Shown here: positions 1-4,640 of the stretch, piece by piece | How positions within the stretch are numbered: the stretch's first letter is position 1 | How the letters are laid out: the number at the start of each line of letters is the position of its first letter | Assembly (NCBI GenBank): GCA_028275645.1 | Contig: JAPWUH010000076.1 | Coordinates: 1-5,900, forward strand | DNA length: 5,900 bases | Direction: 5' to 3' | From: Caldivirga sp. | GTDB taxonomy: Archaea > Thermoproteota > Thermoprotei > Thermoproteales > Thermocladiaceae | Notes under the pieces: model-generated | Seen by the model: the letters and a program-made list of their open reading frames with translations, nothing else | What the model was told of the DNA's origin: nothing | Databases searched by the model: none | Position numbers and translations under genes: made by a program

Positions 1-1
1 C

Positions 2-244
2 GCCGGTTCAATAACAGTAGCCGGTGAAGCCAAGGTTAGGGCCGGCGCAGGCATAGTGGAGGACGTACTCCACAGAGCCCAGGAGCTACAGCACAGGCGG
101 CCTGACAAGGTATCGGGTAGGTTAGTACCAGTACTCTACACGATGTTAGCAGACCCATCAGCGAGGCAAAGGGCCAGGGAATTAAGGGTGTGGCTCATTG
201 AAAACAACAGGGAATTAGTGGCACTGGAGGAGGTCCTGCAATAG
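2..244 (+). CDS. PD-(D/E)XK-like nuclease, C-terminal part (5' end outside window)
   Basis: The frame is open from the first bases of the window and ends in TAG at 242-244, so this is the C-terminal 80 residues of a longer protein. A GTG at 56 is an internal codon, not a convincing start, because the recognisable motif lies before it. Residues 4-11 of the visible part read ITVAGEAK, the strand plus E-x-K half of a PD-(D/E)XK nuclease core (Glu9, Lys11). The same element occurs as VIGEVK in the coiled-coil protein on the other strand at 1713-2690, so the two are probably related in architecture. A helical, Arg/Glu-rich tail follows. In archaea such domains usually sit behind a long coiled coil and are annotated as hypothetical. 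Nuclease activity is inferred from the fold motif only; substrate and role are unknown. The upstream catalytic Asp lies outside the window. Confidence 0.7.
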   Translation, partial: AGSITVAGEAKVRAGAGIVEDVLHRAQELQHRRPDKVSGRLVPVLYTMLADPSARQRARELRVWLIENNRELVALEEVLQ

Positions 245-330
245 GCAATAAACACCACCTCAAGGATCATCATTAACGCTGGCTTAAGGCACGGTTCAAC
301 ACCCCATAAGCTCATGTGGGCTTAGGCAAA

Positions 331-341
331 TCCTTTTAAGC
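331..341 (+). promoter_or_regulatory. TATA box for the PaREP-type gene at 361
   Basis: The sequence TCCTTTTAAGC is a good crenarchaeal TATA element. Its centre is about 25 nt before the GTG at 361, which predicts transcription starting at or next to the start codon (leaderless mRNA). This supports GTG 361 as the start. No Shine-Dalgarno sequence is seen before it. Confidence 0.6.
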
Positions 342-360
342 CTACAAAGCCACTTAAGGT

Positions 361-905
361 GTGGAGTTTATCGAGAGACCGCTACCTAAACCAACTGATG
401 AGTCCTACGTGGAGGTTAGGCTTCTTGAGGCCTTAATTGAGTCGAGACTAGCCCTAGAGTTCCTCAGTAAGGGTCTCATTAGGAATGCCGCTGGCAGGGC
501 ATTTCAAGCATGGAGAGCCCTAGTGGCTGCATTACTCAGGCTTGAACTGGGTAAATTAAGGGCGATGGTTAAGGCAGATGAGGAGAGGGGTGGCTTGAAT
601 CCACGGCAGTGCCGAGGGTGCCGACAAGTAGGATGATGCGGCTATCGCTAATGCTAAGCGACATTGGATATACGGGAATATCCGCGTGGACTGATAGGGC
701 CCTGAACCTACACGACTACCAGTACAATGGCCCAGACCCAGACCTGGTGCTCTCAAAATTCAGGAATAGGGAGGAGGCCGCAAGGGCTACGATGGAGCTC
801 ATAGCCGAGATAGTGAAGCAGGTGGAGTCGTTAAGAGGGAGAGCCAGGTGGAGTGAGCAATTGGAGAAGGAGCTTGAGGAATTGAAGAGGAGCATGAAAA
901 CCTAG
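361..905 (+). pseudogene. PaREP1/PaREP8-type protein, broken by one frameshift
   Basis: Two overlapping open frames together make one protein of about 181 residues. The first runs from GTG 361 through roughly 590 and then reads out of frame to a stop at 634-636. The second carries the continuation to the TAG at 903-905. Joining them by a -1 shift at the GGGG run 587-590 gives a smooth join, ADEERG followed by WLESTAVPRVPTSR. The joined product has an Arg/Ala-rich helix at residues 30-60, a VPRVPTSR linker near 84-91, and the motif LHDYQYNG near 117-124. The LHxYQYNG signature and helical make-up fit the PaREP1/PaREP8 families of Thermoproteales and Sulfolobales, which have no established function. 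A TATA box 25 nt before the GTG suggests it is still transcribed. The break could be a real inactivating indel, a sequencing error in a G run, or less likely programmed frameshifting. If translated without a shift, the products would be about 91 residues and, from GTG 609, 98 residues. Confidence 0.65.
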
Positions 906-935
906 GCCAATACCCGAAGCACTGCTGCACATTAA

Positions 936-956
936 CGTTACCAACTATTGGTAACG
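936..956. promoter_or_regulatory. Perfect 9-bp inverted repeat, candidate operator
   Basis: CGTTACCAA, a 3-nt spacer (CTA), then TTGGTAACG form a perfect inverted repeat. It ends 4 nt before the TATA-like TTATAAAG at 961-968, covering the place where TFB contacts DNA. A further CGTTAC half-site lies at 1002-1007. Position and symmetry suggest a binding site for a dimeric transcription factor. It also lies 30 bp after the end of the PaREP-type gene, so an RNA hairpin at that gene's 3' end is possible, though no T-run follows. Confidence 0.5.
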
Positions 957-960
957 CAAC

Positions 961-968
961 TTATAAAG
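961..968 (+). promoter_or_regulatory. Upstream TATA-like box before the membrane protein gene
   Basis: TTATAAAG is close to the archaeal TATA consensus and directly follows the inverted repeat at 936-956. It predicts a transcript starting near 988-993, which would give the gene at 1058 a leader of about 65-70 nt. It may be an alternative to the nearer box at 1025-1033. Confidence 0.4.
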
Positions 969-1024
969 CCTTCTACTCATCGGCTTTTAGTCATTACCTA
1001 ACGTTACGTTCATGCCGCTGGTAA

Positions 1025-1033
1025 GCTTTAAAG
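1025..1033 (+). promoter_or_regulatory. TATA box giving a leaderless start at 1058
   Basis: GCTTTAAAG is centred about 29 nt before ATG 1058, the spacing expected for leaderless transcription. An in-frame TAA at 1022-1024 rules out any longer N-terminus, so promoter and reading frame agree on ATG 1058. Confidence 0.5.
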
Positions 1034-1057
1034 GGAGTACTGTCGTTTCGTTGCTTA

Positions 1058-1615
1058 ATGAGGAGGTGGGAAGGGGTTATATACCTCGTTTTAGCTCTCA
1101 TTGGTGGCGAGTATATTGTGCTGAGGGGCTTGTTGACCGTGCCCAAGTCCCTTACCAGTTGGGCCCTAACCAACGTATTCTCTACATCAAATGCCCCAGT
1201 GCCTCAGCAGGTGTTTCAATACGCCCTCCACGCAGTTCAACCACTGTGTAGGCCCGGTTACGTGGGTTGTGAATTGGATGCCTACGTGGCGGCCCATGCA
1301 ATGGCGTCGGCGGTATGGGGGATTATCATAACCATGGTTATGCTGGCTATGACCTACATGGTAGCCATACTACTCACGGCATCCTACAGGAGGGGGCTTG
1401 GTGTGGGTAGGTTAAGCTTCATAGCGCTCGACGTCCTGGCGCCACTAACCCTCCTACTGGTGGGTTATCTAACCTGCCTATACGCACTTCAGCCAGGTAG
1501 CTTCATCCTAACCCTAACCATTGAGACGTGGCGTGGGAACGCGAGCAGCATCATGGGCATCCCGATGCTCCTAGGCGTAATAGCAATTGCCATAGTAATA
1601 GCAACCTTAACGTAA
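1058..1615 (+). CDS. Uncharacterised integral membrane protein, about four segments
   Basis: This 185-residue protein is not recognised from any named family. Hydrophobic stretches fall at about residues 6-24, 83-107, 121-145 and 162-184, separated by a polar loop (25-82), a short basic turn at 109-117 (ASYRRGLG) and a second polar loop (146-161). The basic turn suggests that side faces the cytoplasm, which puts the first long loop and both ends outside, or nearly so. That first loop holds a cysteine pair, Cys64 and Cys71, in LCRPGYVGCE, which could form a disulfide. Cys140 lies in the third segment. Two cysteines outside a four-segment protein recall VKOR-type disulfide enzymes, but no CxxC active site is present, so I do not assign that. 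ATG 1058 is fixed by an in-frame stop at 1022-1024 and a TATA box 29 nt upstream. The gene converges on the coiled-coil gene at 1713-2690 with 97 bp between them. Confidence 0.75.
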   Translation: MRRWEGVIYLVLALIGGEYIVLRGLLTVPKSLTSWALTNVFSTSNAPVPQQVFQYALHAVQPLCRPGYVGCELDAYVAAHAMASAVWGIIITMVMLAMTYMVAILLTASYRRGLGVGRLSFIALDVLAPLTLLLVGYLTCLYALQPGSFILTLTIETWRGNASSIMGIPMLLGVIAIAIVIATLT

Positions 1616-1689
1616 CCGCCAAGAATCTGTGCAGCAGAGACTCAGGGTCATTTATAAAATTATCATTAGGTAAAGCTTCAGCACTTCAG

Positions 1690-1716
1690 TTAACGGTTAA
1701 GCAACTGGCCCGTTAA
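1690..1716. repeat. 7-bp inverted repeat between convergent genes
   Basis: TTAACGG (1690-1696) and CCGTTAA (1710-1716) form a perfect 7-bp inverted repeat around a 13-nt loop. It overlaps the stop codon of the leftward gene and lies 75 bp after the rightward gene's stop. It could help end transcription from either side, but the T-rich tract usual for archaeal termination is absent. Confidence 0.3.
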
Positions 1717-2690
1717 ATATTCGGCTTCGTCCTCTCCTCTAAATCCTCCATCAGCCACACACCCTGCCTCACAGCCTCCTCAACAGTGCCCGGTAGTGCC
1801 CTTAGGCAGTACAGGACTATTATCACCTTGCCCTTAAACCTCTCCGGCCACTTCCCCATAACCCTCCTAACCTTATTAACCAGTCTCTGTACTGTCCTTG
1901 GGCTAGCCCTAGACTTAACCTCACCAATAACTGTAACATCACCATCACTACCATATATATCGAACTCATACCTAGAGTCGAAGAATATGCCGTTAGTCTT
2001 AACGACAATACCCCTTTGCTTAAGCAGATACTGAACCATGTAATTAGCCTCATCCTCGAGACTAATGGTGATGTTATCAAGAGTCCTCTCAATCCTACTA
2101 AGTCTCCTCTCCACGTTAACCATCTTCCTTTCTATCCTCGTTAACCTCTCTTCATGTGATCTAACTGCTTTTGTTAGTTCTTCGACTGCATTCTCAAGCC
2201 TAGTCAACTTGTCCTCCACTTTGGTTAACCTGTCTTCATGTGCCTTAACTACTTTCGTTAACTCCTCAATTGCATTCTCCAGTCTTGTTAGTCTTTCCTC
2301 CACCTTCGTTAGCCTTTCCTCATGCGCCTTAATTGCCTTCGTTAACTCCTCAATTGCATTTTCAAGCCTAATTAACCTCTCATCATGCGATTTAACCGCC
2401 TTCGTCAACTCCTCCACCGCATTCTCAAGCCTACTCAACCTCTCGTCATGAACCTTAACTGCCCTCGTCAACTCCTCAACAGCATTCCCAAGTCTCGTTA
2501 ACCCATCCTCCACCTTCATTAACCTCTCATCATGAGCCCTAACTGCCTTCGTTAACTCGTTGACAGCCTCAACAAGCCTATCAACAGAAGACTTAACATC
2601 ACTATAACCAAGCAAACCCATAACAGCCAACCTAAACTCCTCATCCTCACGAAGCAACCTCAACAACAAACCCCTCAAATCAACAGACAT
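1713..2690 (-). CDS. Coiled-coil protein with C-terminal PD-(D/E)XK-like nuclease domain
   Basis: This 325-residue protein has three parts. Residues 1-40 are a short helical head. Residues 43-200 are a long, regular coiled coil made of near-identical units around EELTKAVKxHEERL and RLENAI, in 28- and 21-residue lengths that differ by one heptad. Residues 215-325 form an alpha/beta domain with the PD-(D/E)XK pattern: YEFDIYG (Asp244), then VIGEVK (Glu257, Lys259). A hydrophobic strand, VIIVLYCLRALP, at about 289-300 is typical of the core. The architecture matches coiled-coil families common in crenarchaea (the type often annotated as DUF3782-like), whose role is unknown. DNA cleavage is inferred from the motif. 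ATG 2690 is supported by a strong ribosome binding site, GAGGAGG, 5 nt upstream, unlike the leaderless neighbours. No partner gene is co-oriented next to it. The left-edge protein at 2-244 carries a related terminal domain. Confidence 0.85.
   Translation of the reverse strand: MSVDLRGLLLRLLREDEEFRLAVMGLLGYSDVKSSVDRLVEAVNELTKAVRAHDERLMKVEDGLTRLGNAVEELTRAVKVHDERLSRLENAVEELTKAVKSHDERLIRLENAIEELTKAIKAHEERLTKVEERLTRLENAIEELTKVVKAHEDRLTKVEDKLTRLENAVEELTKAVRSHEERLTRIERKMVNVERRLSRIERTLDNITISLEDEANYMVQYLLKQRGIVVKTNGIFFDSRYEFDIYGSDGDVTVIGEVKSRASPRTVQRLVNKVRRVMGKWPERFKGKVIIVLYCLRALPGTVEEAVRQGVWLMEDLEERTKPNI
2127..2564 (-). repeat. Tandem coding repeats, 63/84-bp units, in the coiled coil
   Basis: The DNA encoding residues 43-188 repeats a unit whose protein reads V/I-EELTKAV..H-E/D-ERL..RLENA. 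Units start at residues 43, 71, 92, 113, 141 and 169 and measure 28, 21, 21, 28 and 28 residues, followed by a diverging sixth copy. The difference is one extra heptad of the type KVEERLT. Copies are similar enough in DNA to recombine or slip, so copy number may vary between strains. The repetition also produces a long Ser/Leu-rich antisense frame that is an artefact. Confidence 0.85.
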
Positions 2691-2695
2691 TGCTT

Positions 2696-2702
2696 CCTCC
2701 TC
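2696..2702 (-). promoter_or_regulatory. Strong Shine-Dalgarno site for the coiled-coil nuclease gene
   Basis: Read on the minus strand this is GAGGAGG, separated from ATG 2690 by AAGCA (5 nt). It is the only clear Shine-Dalgarno site before a start codon in the window, so this mRNA probably has a leader. TATA-like stretches on the minus strand at about 2723-2731 (leader about 10 nt) and 2763-2772 (leader about 50 nt) are possible promoters; I cannot choose between them. Confidence 0.65.
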
Positions 2703-2758
2703 AAGGGTTAAATTGGGTACTACTAAATAAGTGTTTCCTTAGCTAGGTTAAACTTTAA

Positions 2759-2872
2759 CTACATTTTTATTATGTAGATAACCTTGCATGTGATGGTTAC
2801 TTGAATCACATGGCGGTATTAGTAAGTGGGTTAACCCTAAGATTTCGAGAAGTCTTACCCCTCAGGGTGAGG
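2759..2872. other. Intergenic cluster of four small inverted repeats
   Basis: Between the nuclease gene start and the end of the nucleotidyltransferase gene lie four hairpin-forming sequences: CTACAT/ATGTAG at 2759-2777 (7-nt T/A loop), CATGTGAT/ATCACATG at 2787-2812 (8 bp perfect, 10-nt loop), TAAGATTT/AAGTCTTA at 2838-2857 (8 bp with one G-T pair, CGAG loop), and CCTCA/TGAGG at 2860-2872 (3-nt loop). The last two could fold in the 3' end of the leftward nucleotidyltransferase mRNA. The first could be an operator for the leftward nuclease gene. No coding frame or known RNA motif is seen. Confidence 0.4.
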
Positions 2873-2887
2873 AGCTTATTTAAATTC

Positions 2888-3745
2888 TCAGTAGCTTATC
2901 CTTGTGATCCTATTGACCAACTGCATTATGAATCTGGGATCGTTGATCCGCCTAATGCCCTGTAGGATTGATGGCGTATACTGCGCATTGCCGATTACCC
3001 TGCCTAGTAGCTTAACCGCCCAGTAGCCCATGGGTAATTTGTATGGGAGCCTTAATTGCCCCTCAATGGACAGCAGCATGGCAGTGAGCGTTAAACCAAG
3101 GGCATGTATACACTTTAACCTAGCACATAGTTTAAATGAATCATCATTTAGCCACTTGAAGACTGTGGCTGAGTCGTTGAGGGTCACTACACCCTCCTTG
3201 TAGATTGCGTGAAGCACAGTTAAAGCCACCTCGTAATCCTCATTAATACTGGTCACCATAACACCATTAAAATTCGCCTCAACTCTTGAGTTCAACAGCT
3301 CCTCACCCCTAATGTAAACCAGGTTGGCTGCCGATGGGTGAGTATATAGATCAACGTTAACGCCATTTTTAACCAGCGTTATGGTGTATGGTTCATGTAC
3401 CAGAACCCTGTAGCCAAGTGTCATTAGCCTTGAGGTGGCTAGCGGCGCTTGACTACCCTTAACCAGAACGTCAACGTCAGCCGGCACGTAGGTAATGGGC
3501 TTAATGAGCTTTATGAAGGCGTGCTCTATGCCGCCTAAGGCATCCTCAACCTCAGCAACAATATTAGTAATCCTCTTTAAGCCATCCTCCTGGGATACCC
3601 TTAACTCACCATCATGGTTAGCAACCCTGAGAACGTGAAGGAGGACCTTATTCAACCTAGCTAGCTCAATAACATCAGGCCCTAGGTTAATCGGCTCATC
3701 AAGCACCACAGCCCTCACTAGGCTGAGCATCACATTACCTGGCAT
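2888..3745 (-). CDS. Nucleotidyltransferase-fold protein (NTP_transf_5-like)
   Basis: The 285-residue protein resembles uncharacterised nucleotidyltransferases of the NTP_transf_5 type. The core is PADVDVLVKG, with a D-x-D pair (Asp90, Asp92 counted from ATG 3745), then a helix, LGYRV, and a strand, NVDLYTHP, carrying the third acidic residue (Asp132). This Asp-x-Asp plus Asp arrangement is the metal-binding set of the polymerase-beta-like fold. The Lys-Gly usually seen before it is replaced by IKLIKP, so activity is not certain. The rest is mainly helical. Known relatives transfer nucleotides to small molecules, RNA or proteins; the substrate here is unknown. I prefer ATG 3745 to the in-frame GTG 3754, which would give 288 residues: the minus-strand TATA-like element near 3763-3775 sits about 25 nt before ATG 3745 but too close to the GTG. 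The gene is divergent from the PaREP1 gene at 3824, with 78 bp between the starts. Confidence 0.7.
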   Translation of the reverse strand: MPGNVMLSLVRAVVLDEPINLGPDVIELARLNKVLLHVLRVANHDGELRVSQEDGLKRITNIVAEVEDALGGIEHAFIKLIKPITYVPADVDVLVKGSQAPLATSRLMTLGYRVLVHEPYTITLVKNGVNVDLYTHPSAANLVYIRGEELLNSRVEANFNGVMVTSINEDYEVALTVLHAIYKEGVVTLNDSATVFKWLNDDSFKLCARLKCIHALGLTLTAMLLSIEGQLRLPYKLPMGYWAVKLLGRVIGNAQYTPSILQGIRRINDPRFIMQLVNRITRISY

Positions 3746-3762
3746 GCAACACACCTCAACGA

Positions 3763-3775
3763 AACCTTAATTTAA
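3763..3775 (-). promoter_or_regulatory. TATA-like element for the nucleotidyltransferase gene
   Basis: On the minus strand this reads GTTAAATTAAGGTT. Its AT-rich centre is about 25 nt upstream of ATG 3745, the leaderless spacing. It is less close to consensus than the other boxes in the window. Confidence 0.4.
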
Positions 3776-3781
3776 CGTTAA
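3772..3781. promoter_or_regulatory. TTAACGTTAA palindrome between divergent promoters
   Basis: A perfect 10-bp palindrome lies between the two opposing TATA elements of the nucleotidyltransferase and PaREP1 genes and touches the leftward one. A factor bound there could control both genes. Similar TAACGTTA strings occur elsewhere in the window (for example 999-1006), so chance is a serious alternative. Confidence 0.35.
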
Positions 3782-3787
3782 GCATAG

Positions 3788-3797
3788 CTTTAAAAGC
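3788..3797 (+). promoter_or_regulatory. TATA box for the PaREP1 gene
   Basis: CTTTAAAAGC is centred about 31 nt before ATG 3824. This gives a leaderless or very short leader transcript and supports that start codon. No Shine-Dalgarno sequence is present. Confidence 0.6.
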
Positions 3798-3823
3798 ATT
3801 AATCAAACAACAATACCAACCCA

Positions 3824-4330
3824 ATGTACACGTTAACCATCCCTAAGAGGCTGGCTGAGGAACTTAAAGGGAGAGGTATTGAACCAGAATCCTACTTAAT
3901 AGACCTAATTTCAAGGCACCTGGGCCTGGATCCTGAAATCACGGCTGAGGCCCATATGGAATTAGCTGTAATGTTTCTTGAGGAGGGTAAGGGGTTAGTG
4001 GATAAGGATCCTGTTCAGGCCAGTGAGAAGCTTTACAAGGCTATGGAGGAGGCTATTAAGGCGTTGACTATTCACTACAAGTTGGATATAGTGCTTAATA
4101 AGGTTAATGAGAGGGGTAGGTGGACTGTAGCTGAACTAGAGAAGGCAGTGGAGGCAATAAGCGAGAGACTTGGCGAATGGTTTAGGGTGGCTTGGGATGA
4201 GGCAAATTACCTACACGTGTGGGGATTTCACGAGGCAAAACTAGACGCAGACGCCATTAAGGTAAGGCAATCAAACATAGAGAAAATGGTTAAGAAGACT
4301 CAAGAGATTATCATGAGTAGTATACATTAA
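3824..4330 (+). CDS. PaREP1 family protein with N-terminal antitoxin-like segment
   Basis: The 168-residue protein carries the hallmark PaREP1 motifs. DPVQASEKLYKAMEEAIKAL (residues 62-81) follows an amphipathic helix, AHMELAVMFLEEGK (43-56), and the C-terminal part has YLHVWGFHEAKL (129-140). Residues 4-32 (TIPKRLAEELKGRGIEPESY and on) look like the short N-terminal segment often found on these proteins, resembling the start of small DNA-binding antitoxins. PaREP1 proteins are all-helical, abundant in Thermoproteales, and of unknown function; a link to the HEPN/KNTase_C superfamily has been suggested, which I cannot test here. Length fits an intact family member. Divergence from a nucleotidyltransferase-fold gene is notable because HEPN and MNT proteins form toxin-antitoxin pairs. 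The classical HEPN R-x4-6-H motif is not present in that exact form: Arg121 lies before Tyr-Leu-His131 at longer spacing. Start ATG 3824 is set by the TATA box. Confidence 0.85.
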   Translation: MYTLTIPKRLAEELKGRGIEPESYLIDLISRHLGLDPEITAEAHMELAVMFLEEGKGLVDKDPVQASEKLYKAMEEAIKALTIHYKLDIVLNKVNERGRWTVAELEKAVEAISERLGEWFRVAWDEANYLHVWGFHEAKLDADAIKVRQSNIEKMVKKTQEIIMSSIH

Positions 4331-4464
4331 CATCCATTACTCCTGAAATCTATCAATTAATTAAGTTAATACTAGGCTAAGATTCAAGGCGAGGGCGCTA
4401 ACTGCTGTATCTTTAAGCTGCATTGGTGGAAGAAGTATGAAAGGCTTTAAATTATGGTTAAGCC

Positions 4465-4472
4465 TATAAATA
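4465..4472 (+). promoter_or_regulatory. Consensus TATA box before the palindrome block
   Basis: TATAAATA within GCCTATAAATACC is the best match to the archaeal TATA consensus in the window. It predicts transcription from about 4492-4496, at the left foot of the first hairpin of the block 4491-4630. A second TATA-like stretch (GCTTTAAA, 4444-4451) lies 20 nt upstream. Confidence 0.55.
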
Positions 4473-4490
4473 CCGCTGTGAATGGTTAAG

Positions 4491-4630
4491 TCTCGCCCCT
4501 TCTAGGGGCGGGGTTACCCACTACGTGGGATGGGTTTGTAAATACTGGCTCTATAGGGTTTTTAGTAACCCCCAAAGAGGGGTAACAACCAAGACCCCAA
4601 GAAACCCCACCCTTCAAGGTGGGGAGGGGG
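4491..4630 (+). mobile_element. Palindrome block, probable IS200/IS605 remnant or omega-RNA-like RNA
   Basis: This GC-rich, non-coding block has hairpin CGCCCCT-TCT-AGGGGCG (4494-4510), hairpin CCCAC-TAC-GTGGG (4517-4529), ACCCC-CAAAGA-GGGGT (4568-4583 region), and hairpin CCCCACC-CTTCAA-GGTGGGG (4605-4624) followed by AGGGGG. GGGGTTAC (4510-4517) can also pair with GTAACCCC (4565-4572), which would enclose the second hairpin. An AAACCCC stem, a short loop, a GGGG stem and then GAGG is the form I recognise from right ends of tnpB-carrying IS200/IS605 elements, where it is the 3' end of the omega guide RNA. The left hairpin could be the left end, making a 140-bp non-autonomous copy without tnpA or tnpB. 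A consensus TATA box 25-30 nt before 4494 means it could be transcribed. What is seen is the palindromes and their order; the family assignment is inference. Confidence 0.45.
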
Positions 4631-4640
4631 TTATATATGG

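Larger units (their letters stand above)
4331..4640. other. Gene-free stretch between PaREP1 and the degraded gene
   Basis: No coding frame of any convincing length is seen on either strand. The left part (4331-4440) is plain AT-rich sequence without visible motifs. The right part holds two TATA-like boxes (4444-4451, 4465-4472) and the palindrome block 4491-4630. A TTATATAT string at 4631-4638 directly follows the block. Confidence 0.6.

Noticed and set aside
1012..1251. 79-codon plus-strand frame overlapping the membrane protein start
   Set aside because: It overlaps the better membrane frame, lacks a protein-like pattern and a suitably spaced TATA box (961 is about 48 nt away).
1058..1615. 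VKOR-like disulfide enzyme assignment for the membrane protein
   Set aside because: Segment number and an external cysteine pair fit loosely, but no CxxC active site is seen.
1823..2092. 89-codon minus-strand frame inside the nuclease gene
   Set aside because: It lies in another frame of the same strand as the well-supported nuclease domain and shows no recognisable domain.
2065..2451. 128-codon plus-strand open frame rich in Ser, Leu and Val
   Set aside because: It is the antisense of the coiled-coil repeats; its own repetition mirrors the heptads, and it has no promoter.
2127..2564. Regularly spaced repeats that could suggest a CRISPR array
   Set aside because: Repeats are 63 or 84 bp, contiguous without unique spacers, and encode a regular coiled coil.
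3746..3754. GTG 3754 as start of the nucleotidyltransferase
   Set aside because: It adds only Met-Cys-Cys and lies too close to the TATA-like element; ATG 3745 fits the leaderless spacing.
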